From: Epiperipatus broadwayi
Taxonomy: Eukaryota; Onychophora; Udeonychophora; Euonychophora; Peripatidae
Assembly (NCBI GenBank): GCA_028023455.1
Contig: JAQFVV010000012.1
Location: forward strand, 5,494,499 to 5,558,498
Length of the DNA stretch: 64,000 nucleotides
Reading direction: 5' to 3'
Shown here: in pieces, positions 35,876 through 47,534 of the stretch
How the letters are laid out: the number at the start of each line of letters is the position of its first letter
Numbering within the stretch: the first letter of the stretch is position 1
Translations under genes and position numbers: made by a program
The notes under the pieces: model-generated
The model's input: only the letters and a program-made list of their open reading frames with translations
Told to the model about the DNA's origin: nothing
Database searches by the model: none

Positions 35876-36147
35876 AATATTGGCTTTAATAAATTCTATT
35901 GTAGTTTGAACATCTACAATTTTTATAAATATTTATTGCAAATTTTCTATAAAGAATAGTATTTTATAATTTTTTATGCAATTGTAGAGGGAAGCATTAA
36001 TTTCAATAAAAATTTTGTCACACTTAAAAAAAACTATACTATCATGTTTTCAGAAGTTTAATTAATATTCATATATCAAAGTGTAGACAAACAGGTTTTT
36101 TTTTAATTAGTCAGACTGAGTTTTGTACACTTCACTATACATTAGAA

Positions 36148-37435
36148 CAGGGATGCCCAACCCATACTTTGTGGGTCACATGTGGCTCACATGATCTTTT
36201 ATTGTGATGCATTTATGAGTGTGCAGTGGCTCCAAATGGCTCTACTTTTGTACCATTGAAACATAAAGCAGAATTGTAGTTACCAAGAGAGCAATCAGTT
36301 GAGTTAATACTTCTTTACACAAAGTAAATTCATAAATTTCTACAGCAGCTGACAGGTGGTTTCATTGAAGTGTGTATTCTGTGTATAATAATCATTAATA
36401 TATTACTAATTATTTTGTAGTTGTCCTAATTATGTCTGCATAGGAGCCAGAAAAAAAGAAGTCATGTATATACAACTATTATTTTCATGAGGAATGGAAA
36501 GAGAAATATTTTTTTTAAATTTATTTTAAAAACAAATGAATTCACTTGTTTTGTGTGTAGTTCAACATGTATTTGCTGTGGGGGAAAAATCCAACATAGA
36601 ATGGCATTTTACAACAGTTTATGAGAAATATGATTCTGAATATCCTTCTAATAGCAATTTTAAAAAAATCTAAAATAAAAGAATTGAATGCTGCTGCATT
36701 AGTTGCCCAGCAATCATTGTTTACCACGAACATGAATAAAATAAAAGCTGCTATAATTCAATCATTTGAGGTTGCACATAGACTTTCAATGCACAAAAAA
36801 TCTTTTGATGATATAAAATAAAGAAGCTATGGTTGTTGCATCAAAGATTTTATTTCAAGAATTTAAAAATAATCCAAGAAGTTCAATTATACTGAAATTC
36901 AATGTTTTTAGAAGCAATGTCTGAAAATATCAAAAGACAGGTAGAAATAATTTACAAAAATGTATTCTTTAATTTAATATAGCTTAACTGCAATATAGCT
37001 TAAATAAATATTTTCATAAGGATAGTCTTTAAGGGTTGCTTAGTTAAAGAAGATATACTATCAGTTTTGCCATTAAAAGAAAAAACACAGAGAAGACATA
37101 CACCACATTATTAAAAACCTCATTAAAGAAATTAATCTCCCATTTCAAAAACTTTTGTCCATAACAATAGTAGGTTCACCTACCATGATTTGCGCTGATG
37201 TTGGCTTCCTTATAGTTGTAAAAATGATGCTGTGTTTACAAATTGTTTTCACTACCCCTGCATGAACAAACATTATGTACAAAAGTGCTGCATTGTGTAT
37301 AAATCATGAAAGTTATTCTAAAAATTACAAATTGTATTTGTGCCACACCACTTCTCACAAGATCACTGACTGATGAATTTGATGCTGCTTATGAAACTTC
37401 AGTGTTACATTTTGAAGTTTGAAGGTTTTTCCAGA
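36148..37435 (+). pseudogene. hAT transposase pseudogene (SCAND3/ZBED-like), 5' part
   Basis: A hAT-style terminus 'cagggatgcccaaccc' (36148-36163) precedes a broken coding region starting at ATG 36432. Readable pieces in several frames keep the order of SCAND3/FAM200-type hAT proteins: YYFHEEWKEKYFF; then IKELNAAALVAQQSLF and IKAAIIQSFEVAHRLSMHKK; then EAMSENIKRQVE; then EDIHHIIKNLIKEINLPFQ with KLLSITIVGSPTM; then DEFDAAYETSVLHFEV. The stretch holding the first catalytic Asp seems deleted, and there are many stops and frameshifts. It cannot be active. The coding region continues beyond the family I insertion at 37436-37668. Confidence 0.85.
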
Positions 37436-37668
37436 AATAATTTATGCTGGAGGGTTGCATTAAATCCTAAGATCTAGGTGCAGTGCTCTTAGATCCAAGG
37501 CTCCTCCCTGACAAAGGCCACAAGCCAGAAACTGGTCTGGGGATATTGGATGAGTATGCACAAGATGGGGTTTTATGCACAAGCCTTCTGGCATCCATTG
37601 ATTACTCTAGCTTGCTGTGTGAGGCAATACATATAGTGAGTTTTTTCCTGTTTTTAGGAATAATTTAT
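37436..37668 (+). mobile_element. Family I retroposon, 5'-truncated copy inside the hAT pseudogene
   Basis: 'aataatttat' occurs at 37436-37445 and 37659-37668. The 213 bp between begins within the family body ('gctggagggttgcatt'), lacks the 5' inverted arm, and ends with the family 3' end 'gtgagttttttcctgttttta'. Removing it with one duplication copy rejoins the hAT reading frame (FIQCFLNFPEIK follows). The open frame 37483-37737 crosses the junction and is a chimera with no meaning. Confidence 0.9.
37502..37543 (+). ncRNA. Hammerhead ribozyme motif, family I, decayed
   Basis: TCCTCC, CTGACAA (core G8 changed to A), stem II GGC-cacaa-GCC, GAAAC, TGGTC, TGGGGA. The G8 change should inactivate it. 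Confidence 0.4.
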
Positions 37669-37760
37669 ACAATGCTTTTTAAACTTTCCAGAGATAAAAT
37701 AATTTGTAGAGGAGTTGAGTATAAACTACCCAGGTAACTGGACAGTGTATCTATATCAAT
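37659..37760 (+). pseudogene. hAT transposase pseudogene, continuation after the insertion
   Basis: In the frame restored by removing the insertion the sequence reads FIQCFLNFPEIK, then a stop and FVEEL; another frame gives GVEYKLPR. This corresponds to the region after the HTEVRW motif of SCAND3-type hAT transposases, where a helix ending 'LPEIKEFL' is usual. Homology fades after about 37760, and no right terminal inverted repeat was found, so the 3' end is lost or too decayed. Confidence 0.65.
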
Positions 37761-37769
37761 CCAAACTTT

Positions 37770-38285
37770 TCTTAAATGTTAATTAGCATAATCAAAAATT
37801 ACACAATCTGGACTAATTGATATATGTAATGTAACTACATATGAGATATTGTATACACAAAATTCACTAAGGAAAACTTAAAAAAAGCTATAGATTTCAT
37901 AAAGTAATTGTAAAAATTAGATAGCATGTGTAAAATTGATATATTTACAGATAAATCATTTAGAGAGAGTTTACATATGGTTTCTTCAGAACTACAATCT
38001 GTAATTAAAATTTATAATAAATTCTGAGGCTATATTTAAATTTGTCCTCACTTAAGAAACACTAATGTGCAGAAAATCCAAAACAATTGGTAAAATTCTA
38101 TGAAATTAAATAAAAATTGACGAGGGCTGACATGCAGTAAAAAGTGTCCCCATTTTGAAGATGTTCATGATGTAGGAGCATTTACTATAAAGTAAAAATT
38201 TGAGAGGATATAGAAAAGGTATGCATAGGTAAAAAACAGAATTTACTCCCAAATAGGCAATGATAATAATTTTAAATGAGAAATA
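37770..38285. other. Unassigned AT-rich sequence
   Basis: May include the decayed 3' end of the hAT element. No motif is readable. Confidence 0.4.
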
Positions 38286-38288
38286 AAA

Positions 38289-38365
38289 AGAACATCTATA
38301 GTAAAATCATGAAAATGAATATAAAAAAAACATCTATAGTAAAATCATGGAAATGAATATAAAAC
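38289..38365 (+). repeat. Short tandem duplication, about 39 bp unit
   Basis: 'aacatctatagtaaaatcat' plus 'aaatgaatataaaa' occurs twice in a row with one substitution. Confidence 0.85.
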
Positions 38366-38369
38366 TTAA

Positions 38370-40300
38370 TAAATGTCATAACTTCACTCATGATAAACAT
38401 TTACCATTGCATCAAAAATAACTTGGGATAAGATAAATAAAACGGGAGATTATCACAACAAAGACCATTCTAAATTTACAAATAGACTGAAGTGCAGTAA
38501 AAAGTTACTTTTAATCACTTTAATTTAGAGACAAAATAATATTTAGATAGAGAGAAAATATAATATTATTTTCAATCAGACAGAACGTGTATCCAAATAT
38601 ATGGTAAAGTTTCTCAAAGTTTTTACAAAAGAGTAGAGTGCTACAAAGAATCATCAAGTCACCTCATGGTTAATAAAAATGTTCAATCAATCAGCTATAG
38701 GGGTAGGCTTTTCCCACTAGTTTTGAGAAGTAAAGGAAAAGAGAAAAGGCAAAAAAAATTCTCAACCAAATGCTTGAATCTGATAACCCATGTATATTTA
38801 TAATCATGCAGATGAGGAGATTCAAATGAAAGTGTTTGATATAATTGAATAACAATATCACAACATTAAAATGATAGAGGGATGAACTAGTCAGTATTTG
38901 GAATATCAAAAATCATTTAACTTAATTGATTCAGGACAACTAAAAAAACATATTTTATAAATCATTCCAAGTCATCTATAAATTAAATCTAACTTTGGAA
39001 ATCAAATATATATATATATATTGTGCCCTTTTCTATAGGTCGGTAATAATTCATAACAGTCAATTACTAAAAAATTTTAAATTTAGAATATGTTCTTTTA
39101 ATACATTAATTGTATTAAGTCAATTATATCTTTAAAGTACAATTTGAGGCTAAAGTAAATATGTAGTATATAAAATTATAGCGAATTATTTAAAAAATGG
39201 TTATATAAAGCTTAAAATATTGTTTCATATGGTTGTAAAAGCTGGTCATATTAAATAACACAGCTGTAAATAATTAAAAGTATATTTAATAAATTCGATT
39301 TTAATAGTTTAAGACTGATAAGTTAATAAATATAGTGGTTAAATTTATAATCATATTTAATAAACAAAAATTAATATAGTATATTTTTAAAATAAACTTT
39401 GTGATGGTGAAAATTATATTTAATTCTATATTTTCTAAATTGTTCTTCCAAATTTTTTATAATTATTTTATATAATATAATAAGTGTATCAATTTTATAA
39501 ATCTAGGCAGAGAAATAGATTAAAAATCGTCTGTCAAAGTTATAATCATGTACTTTTAATGTATACTCTCACACAATGCTTGTTTGAATTAATAACAAAG
39601 TTTAAAATATTTTAAAAGTTATATTATAGAATTGGATAGAATTATTGCCTATCATAAAGGTAAATAGTATTAAACATTAAGTTAACTATCGTATGTAATG
39701 TTTTAAATAATGTAATAAAGACGAATACATTCATAATATAAACATTAAATATTTTATTTAAATAAAAATAGATAAATTGAATATTAAGAAATGGAATAAG
39801 TTATTAAAAGTTATTTTAAATGTTTAAATAGTTTTAATAAAATAATAATTTATTTAAAAGTAATATTTTAAATAATATTTTAAGTTCATTACATCATAAT
39901 TTTTTTATTTTCAAATATAATTCTACTATAAACTAAAAATATGTAAATTTGTTCTCAAGCTAAAGTAAGAATTAACCAATAGGAATAGATATTCTTACAG
40001 ACTATAAATATTGTCGTAGCTAAGTTATCAGGGGAGATTAATAATGTATTAAAACCGGAGAAAGGTATATTAGCAACTCTCAAAGAGATAGTATTTTTTT
40101 TTTTTTAAATTTTTATTTTAGTCAATTTTTTTTAGTACTTTCTTATAACTTTATCTGCAAAAAACTAATTGATAATTTTAAAAAATATTTTTTGCAAAAG
40201 AGAGCATAAACTAAAAAATATTTTAATAATTTCGTTTAACATGCTTTGTTAAATTTTTTAAAGTTCTTTATTAGTAGTATTTTATCTAAAAATTTAACCT
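38370..40300. other. AT-rich sequence, nothing recognised
   Basis: Contains a TA microsatellite near 39009-39021. No interspersed repeat from the window's families appears here. Confidence 0.5.
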
Positions 40301-40316
40301 AGACTACGCAATAAAA

Positions 40317-41163
40317 ATGGATATACTGTGGAATAAAATGGATAGAAATTGTAATACTGTAAAAATGTTTGGAATATTTATTGATACAGCTTTATTAATA
40401 TTTTACCGAAGAACTGTTTTGGTACATAAAAACCACAGCTCGGACATTATATGGAGTCTAAAAAATGTATTGGAACGTATTATGTATAAGCTTATTCAAG
40501 ATTTATTTTTAAATGGTAATAAGATAATTATATATTGCATGAATTATATTATATAATATGATATTCAAAGGAGTAAAATGTTATATCCTTTCTAAAGGTA
40601 ACATTTTTTAAAAAATATTTTCGAGTGCAAAATTTAAGAAAGAACCCAGGAGATTATGTTATAGAAGCATTTTTGATATTAAAATATTCGTTCTTAGAAT
40701 TATTTAAAATGTATTTGGAAAAGGTTTGTTCAAAAGTACTTGAAGTTTTTATTTTAAAAGAGATTTATAAAAATACCAAACAAAAGTTTAAATGTATCAA
40801 GAAGGAAACATATATAAAAAAGTGAACACATAGTTGAATAAAAGATGGATCCATGGAAATACAAATAGTATTTAAAAGTTTATCGAATATTTTTTAAAGT
40901 TAAATTAGATGGATTGATGCATCGGATACACAGAGAATATTGGTAGAGAAGATTAAGAAGCTTCACGGGATTAATTGATATTATGATTTAATAATTATCA
41001 TCCCAAAAACTAAAACCAAGGATTATTTTCTAAATTTTACTAAATGGATTAATAATTATTTTATTTTAAACTTTAACGTGCTTGGAGAAGAACATTTTAA
41101 AAACTCTAGAGAAAATAATAAACATTTTGGACTTATTAGAAACTATCGTCAAGAAAATATGTA
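40317..41163 (+). pseudogene. Decayed coding-like region, unidentified
   Basis: Three successive open segments on the plus strand in different frames look more protein-like than chance AT-rich frames. They are 40317-40556 (79 codons, includes WSLKNVLERIMYKLIQDLFL), 40625-40825 (66 codons, includes FKMYLEKVCSKVLEVF) and about 40911-41163. The last has one internal stop after VEKIKKLHGIN, then IPKTKTKDYFLNFTKWIN and KHFGLIRNYRQENM before TAA. I recognise no domain. The reading is a frameshifted gene relic, but chance is not excluded. Confidence 0.35.
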
Positions 41164-41169
41164 ACTATA

Positions 41170-44090
41170 GTTTTGATTCTTTTTATTTTGTTAACCTAGT
41201 TTAAATCTAAATTTTTATATAAGATTAGGAAAAACATAAAAACATTAATTTATTAATATTAAAATTTTAGAATATAACAATCTAATAATTTAGCTAAAAA
41301 TATTTTAATATAAAGTGTATGGGTGTGAATTTTGTTTATATCTGCAATGCTCAAGTGGATAAAGAAAAGCCTACTGAACACGATGACTAGATAAAGATTA
41401 TTGGTAATAATAATAACTATTGATAATTTATAATGTATATTTTTTGTTTTCTTTAGATCATCTATGAATTGTAAGGATGAAGTGTAAAAGTTTTTTTTTT
41501 TATTATAAATGTAAACACATTTTTATACAACATTTTAAAAAAACATTATGAGATAGGATTGATTTTAAAATATGCATACGACAATTTTTTGATTTTTTTA
41601 TATTAGTGATATAATCCAACATATAACAAATAGTTATGTGATTCTTCTAAAATTTCATGTTATTGGATATTCAAATCTTGTCTAAGTAGATTGTATATGA
41701 TTAGACATATAGAATAATGAAGTAAGCAGACTTTTCTTGTAGAACAGCTAGATTGTTTAACTATTAATGAATTTTATTTATTGTTTTGTAAGTGCAGATA
41801 GTTATTTTATCGATGTAAGATGTAGAAAAATCTTGAGAAATAATGTTGAGATAGTGGCTTGGAAGTACTATAGTTAGCAGGAAACCAAGATGATGTACTT
41901 TTAAAATAGGATATGATAAGGAATGGGAATAATATTTAGTCTTTATGTGGTTATCAGCATAGTTAACAAAGCCCTATGACTGATACACATTTTATTTGGA
42001 CAGTGTTTATATTTCTTTAAATATTTGATGTTCTAATAAAGCTGAAGAAATAGCTTTAACATCGTCCCTGTACTAGAGGATATTAGGCAAGTAAATGTCA
42101 TACCTCTTCACACTGTACCATGATTTTGAGATATGTTAAGAGTAATACTCTAGCTTTCTTCCTTAATCCTATGCATCTGTTTTCGCTATCTTTATTTCAT
42201 GTAACTGCATCGTTTAGTAAGATATTTTAAAAGAAATGATAAATAATTTAGAACTTAGGTTATGCTATCGTTTTTGTATAAGATTAGTTTATTTGCTTAT
42301 AAGGAGCAGAATATTATAACTTAAAATTGAAGATCCAAAGTATCCTAAGGAAAGAAAAGAATCATAGAATATATTTTGAATTTTATTTCGAAAATGAAAT
42401 ATAAATTTTTTTTAAAATAAGGTATCTAAACAAAGATATTTTTTTTAAAGTGATAATAATTTTAAAATGCTTTAGTATTATTTTTTTAAGAGAAAAATAA
42501 GTATTGCTTATTTTTTTTAAATACAATAGTACAAAGTAAATTATGTAAACAATATGCATAGTATATTTTTTGTTTATTGATTAACAGACATGTATTGATG
42601 ATTACACTTGTGTCATACTAAAGTAAGGCTTAAAGAAGAATATATTATGATTAGTAAACATTGTGTGATAAATACTAAAATCTAGTACTGAATTTTTGGA
42701 TAATATTTTGTGTAACATCTTTGACTTTGCAAGATGAAATTTTTTTAATATTTTGAGAGGTCCATACTCATTATAAAATTTTGTTTTCTGTAGAATGTTT
42801 TCTAAGTATGAATTTTTTAAAAATAAGATAGTTTAATAATATTAAGGATAAAATGTTGTTGCTAATAAAGTAGATAAATATATTTTGTAATACATTAACC
42901 ATAATGAGAAACCAAATAATAACATTTTTTTTAAAATTTTGTCCTAAATCTAAATAAAGGTATAATTGAAATATAAATTATTATTTTTTTATAACCCAGT
43001 AGATCAAACTATAAAGTAAAAAAGTTAAGGATATCCACTGTAAATAGTGTAAATAAATTGTTGATTTATTTGTTGTTAGTAATAAACGTTGTTAAATTTT
43101 GTTATTTCAAAAGTTTGTATCCGAGTTATTTATTTCTCCACATCGCTGCATGGAATCACGATATATGCATAATAATTGAAACAAATATATAATTTTGAAA
43201 AAAAAAAAAAAGATAAATAGAGAATTATTTTAAGAATTTTAAATATTTTATTGGTATTCATTATAATTAAATAATCATAATCTTACATTATTTTATTGGT
43301 TATAAATCAGTTATCACAATATTATGTTAAATTATATGCTATCAGTTGCCACACATATTTTGTTTGTCAGATTATTAAAATGCTACCACGTATTTATTAT
43401 ATCATTACATGAAGATATAAGATCATATTATATTATTTCATTATTTTATTATGGTAATAAAATTATAGTAAAAGAAAAGATATACCGAATTAGTTAAACA
43501 ATGAAGAATATTATTACTGTTATTTATTATTATTAGTTTCAGTGTAGTAGATTATGACATAAAATCCCTTCTCATATTTTACTACCGTATTTTTATTAAC
43601 TTAGAATAAACTTTATGAACCTGAGATTATTTTATTTGAGCTAGATTATTACAAATAGAAGATTAAGACTTAATTATTAGTTTAATCTTAGTGAGTAGAA
43701 GTTATTAAAGTCGTAAGAATACTATGAGTTTGTTATTTAAAATAGTAATAAGGGGGATAGTGTTCTTATGCCATTGAGGTAGTATCCTGTAGGATATTGG
43801 CTCAATGTAATCTATCTTGTCACCTGTATTTTCACTTCAAGTCTCATGAAAATATTAAATATTTATTTAATATATTTTTATAAATTGAACCTTATTCGAA
43901 TTTTAAATTTGAGCTAGTGGAATATTTTAATTTTAATGCTGAATATTTTAGTTATTAATTATTAACTGAGATAGAACCCATTTTATTTTATATCATATAC
44001 TATCTGGAAGTGAAGATGCACGAGAGCAAGGTCAGAATATATATATATACACACATACGTAATACAAATAAAATGTCTGATAATTAAAAA
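41170..44090. other. Repeat-poor, C-depleted AT-rich region
   Basis: On the plus strand G clearly exceeds C over long stretches (for example 41300-42000). None of the window's mobile families was seen here. AATAAA motifs occur (for example about 43080). No gene is recognised. Confidence 0.45.
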
Positions 44091-44096
44091 CTATTG

Positions 44097-44625
44097 TAAT
44101 AACAATAAAAATAATAAATATAATGGTAATTAATTATTATATACAGTCTTTCAATCTACAGAAGTACTTTTGATTAATTCCTTAACCCTCCTCAACTGCT
44201 GTTAAATTCAAAGAATATAACGGAAGCAAATATCATTAACTCAAATCCCATTAATCCCAAATTTGAATGATTCAAAAAATATAATGATAGCAAACATCAT
44301 TTACTCAAATCCCATGAATCCTGAATTTTAACATTAGCAGTTTGTCTATTATATTCAGAATTCATGGGATTTGAGTTAATGATGTTTACTTTCATTATGT
44401 TTTTTTTTAATTAATAGAAGTTGAGAGGGTGAAGGAATTGACAAGTCGGTAATGTTAAAATTTGGGATTCATGGGAATTGAGTTTATGACATTTTCTTCC
44501 ATTATGTTTTTTGAATTTAATACAGTTGAGGAGGGTTAAGGAATTAATTGAAAGTATTTCTGCAGATTGAAAGACTGTATATAACAGTTAATTACCATTA
44601 TATTTATTATTTTTATTGTTTTTAC
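44097..44625. repeat. Large foldback, about 170-200 bp arms
   Basis: 'aacaataaaaataataaata' on the left is mirrored by 'tatttattatttttattgtt' on the right. 'acagtctttcaatct' pairs with 'agattgaaagactgt', and 'ttaaccctcctcaactg' with 'cagttgaggagggttaa'. The arms also contain direct internal repeats ('aaatcccat', 'tcattaactcaaatccca'). No coding frame and no clear target-site duplication. Confidence 0.85.
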
Positions 44626-44717
44626 ATATATATATGCCTACTGAAAGTTGGAAATAAGCCCTGAATTTATTTTATTGTGGATACATGGGAATAGTTTGAA
44701 TAAAAATGTTAACTAGG

Positions 44718-45093
44718 TTATACATTTGGTGAATAGAGATAGCCTAGAAACATACAAAATAGAACAAAAAAATGTTGACAGAAGCAGTCTGTGCAATATA
44801 ATCTACATAAAATCATCTGCCACACATTTGTCAGAGGCCACAGAGCTCTATTTTCACATTCACATAAATTATATAAATTCTGTAAAGGCTGAAGTAATTT
44901 TAATATTCTTTTGTTTTTAGAGATCATAAATATCTCTTCTACTAAGGCATGTCTCACAATTGATATCTTAAAAGATGACTCAAAAAATGTCCCTGGCAAT
45001 GGTATCAGACATAGTAATAGTGTTTGTTCCCATATAAATTTAAAAGGTTGTAGAAGTAATATTAAATACATCCCCATAAATAGCTTGGGTTAA
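44718..45093. other. Open-frame region of unknown meaning
   Basis: The minus strand is open for 119 codons (44718-45077). The plus strand has two frames (44726-44920, 44911-45093), the second beginning just before a T-rich tract ending TTTTTAG that could act as a splice acceptor. Neither product is recognised. The minus frame is hydrophobic and Leu/Cys-rich. Could be one decayed exon or chance. Confidence 0.25.
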
Positions 45094-45099
45094 GGAGTC

Positions 45100-46255
45100 A
45101 TTTTCCTAGGAATTAGATGAGAGTTGGAGTAGTAAAATAGCTTGTAAATTATTATATACTCAAAGTGCACTTCCACCCCCAAAAAATTACTTGTGAACTT
45201 GTTAATAGTTTTTAAACTTAAAATAAAACTGATTTTAAATAGAGAAATTTATCTATAATCACAAAAATAAATTGGTACATGAAATAATGTTCTGAATATA
45301 ATGTACACTAAAGATCATATGTTTATTGTGGAAACAATGGATGGGCAGTATCACAATATTTAACCTGTGATTAGACTATGCACTTTGGAGGATAAAGTTT
45401 ATAGTCCATAACCACAGTCATCTGAGCATGTAATATAAAAGATTATTTAGCAGTGAACCAATGTGTTTACCAATGATTTTCATAAATAAAGAGAGAGCTG
45501 GTTATTCAAATCAAACCCAGACAGATGCCATTAGGTAGCCAGCAAGCATCAAACCAACAAATACTCAGAAAAGGATGGAACATTTCAAACATCTATAATT
45601 TTATTATATAACACTGTCCACATAATTAGATAAAAAAATATAGTGTGTGCCATTTTCAAGTGCAATTAAAATCATAAACTGTATAGATGCAATTCATGTG
45701 TCTAAGCTATCAATTACAATAAGCATTCATCATTCTGACCTATTCATCTAGTGCTATACTTCCCTTCTATTGTAGATACTGATATATATATTATTTCGTA
45801 TTCCCTTAATAAAACTAAAATGAAGTAACTTTATCCTATTATTATTTATTTACATATTTCTAAAAAAATAAATAAATAAATAAATAAATAATCCATTAAT
45901 ATAAATAAAACTTTCTTAAAAAGCTTTTCTATCAATTAACAATAACGAATCAATAAAGAGTAAAGTAAAAACAATATATTTTGACTTTACCATTTACAAA
46001 TGTATATATATATATATCTTTAGATAGTTTTTCAAAATAGATAAGTGCAAATAATAATAAAAAATATTCAAAACTAATCAATAAATATGTTGTCTATAAC
46101 TATCATAAATATTAATTCTAATAATAAATTGTGTAAAACTTAGAAAAGGAAATAAAATTGTCTTTTTTGGTATAGAATAAACATTTTAGGGTTTTAATGA
46201 TTACAATATTTAATTATAAAGATAAAGGGAGCAGAAAAATTTTGCAGCTATCATT
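45100..46255. other. AT-rich sequence with microsatellites
   Basis: Contains an (AAAT)n tract near 45866-45891 and TA tracts near 45785 and 46004. No gene recognised. Confidence 0.5.
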
Positions 46256-46303
46256 ACAAGATACCCCCCCCCCACCCATGAATTTCTTTTACTCATAATA
46301 TGC

Positions 46304-46398
46304 AAAACGTTGGTGGCCTTGTGGTTAGCATAGCTGCCTTACAAGCAGCTGGTCCGGATTCGCTTCCCGGTCAACGCTTTGACATATGAAAAAAAAAA
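46304..46398 (+). mobile_element. tRNA-Gly-like mini-SINE
   Basis: Starts 'aaaacgttggtggccttg', then 'tggttagcatagctgcc', anticodon loop CTTACAA (anticodon TAC), 'ggtccggattcgcttcccgg', 'tcaacgctttgacatatg' and an A-rich tail. It is otherwise the same tRNA-like fold as at 28.2 and 29.2 kb. A poly-C tract (46264-46273) lies just upstream. No clear target-site duplication. Confidence 0.8.
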
Positions 46399-46621
46399 CA
46401 ACTTAAAATTCTAAAGAAATAGTAATTTAAACCCAATCAACCACCATATGAAGTTTCAATCTATACAAAAAAACTAAAATAATTGCTTCTTCCCAAAGAA
46501 TTAAGATTTTATGATTTCAAATAAAGATGCATTTTTGAAAATTATATGAAAATGAAAAAAATAATGAATTATCCCAAAGATTAATATATTTCCTGTATTG
46601 CTATTTTCTTTATTATCTTCT

Positions 46622-47099
46622 TTATATAAATTTTTTTCTAAAGTTCAGGCTTTTTCATACCTTCATTCCAATATGTAATATATAGGGGGTTTGAACTCAG
46701 ATATTTACATGACCCTCAACTATCCATTCTATCTCATTCTGCTGACACACTTGATCACACACATGTTGAAAAGATAAATAATCACCAATATACATATTTC
46801 ATGCTAAACCAGCACTTGTCATTTGATCCTATCTCCATCATATATACAATCAATGCTCAGCCTATATTAAGATAGCCAATCTTCATACTTTAATGGACAT
46901 GCTTCAATCCACTCCACCCCACAACTCTTCAGCCATCCATTTCATTGAAAATCTGATGATGGAATGCTCAAAGCCCACATTGGTGCCAACCTTCTCATCC
47001 TACCCATGTTGACCATAAGTCACTCTGACCCCTCATGTACAGGACATAATCCATTTACATACATATATGAGGGATGGGCAGACCTTACAGCACTATATT
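46622..47099 (-). mobile_element. Family II retroposon, first of two tandem copies
   Basis: Minus-strand element: from about 47050 the body ('ggttggcaccaatgtggg', then the region 'tattaagatagcc' in inverse), a decayed hammerhead core (46778-46831), and a tail ending 'gagttcaaaccccctatat' (B-box-like, inverse at 46672-46700). About 60 bp of left flank ('aaattttttt', 'caggctttttcatacc') recurs before the next copy, so the pair arose by a duplication with period 481 bp. Confidence 0.8.
46778..46831 (-). ncRNA. Hammerhead ribozyme motif, family II, badly decayed
   Basis: Stem II loop region and GAAA are kept, but CTGATGA is changed (ATGACAA). Not expected to cleave. Confidence 0.35.
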
Positions 47100-47530
47100 T
47101 TTAATATATGAATTTTTTCTAAAGTATAGGCTTTTTCATACCTGCACCACAATATGTAATATATAGGGGGTTTGAACTCATTTACATGACCCTCAACTAT
47201 CCATACTATCTCAAACTGCTGACACACTTGATCACACACATGTCAAAAAAATAATCACCAATATACATATTTTGTGCTAAACCAGCACTCATCAGTTGGT
47301 CCAGATTATTATCTCCACACATATATACAATCAATGCTCAGCCTATATTAAGATAGCCAATCTTCATATTTTAATGGACAGGCTACAATACACTTCACCT
47401 TCAGCCATCCATTTCATTGAAAATCTGATGATGGCATACTCAAAGCCCACATTGGTGCAAGGGTATCAGCAGTCTGAGATAGCATGAATATTTGAGGGTT
47501 GTGTGAAAATCTGAGTTCAAACCCCTTCTT
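47100..47530 (-). mobile_element. Family II retroposon, second tandem copy
   Basis: Same organisation as the preceding copy on the minus strand, with a much better hammerhead (47251-47309). On the right it ends in an inverted copy of the element's tail (about 47460-47528: 'gtatcagcagtctgagatag' to 'gagttcaaacccc'), so this copy has both ends bearing the B-box-like T-arm motif. The 5' inverted arm is much shorter (about 65 bp) than in the 20.8 kb copy. Confidence 0.8.
47251..47309 (-). ncRNA. Hammerhead ribozyme motif, family II
   Basis: Minus strand: ATAATC, bulge, ACCAA, CTGATGA, stem II GTGC-tggttta-GCAC (four perfect pairs), then AAAA instead of GAAA, minimal stem III, cleavage triplet ATA, TTGGT and GATTAT. 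Apart from G12 changed to A, every conserved position is present. Confidence 0.65.
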
Positions 47531-47534
47531 TATG

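Noticed and set aside
37483-37737. An 84-codon protein gene
   Set aside because: The frame crosses the boundary between the family I insertion and the hAT relic, so it is chimeric.
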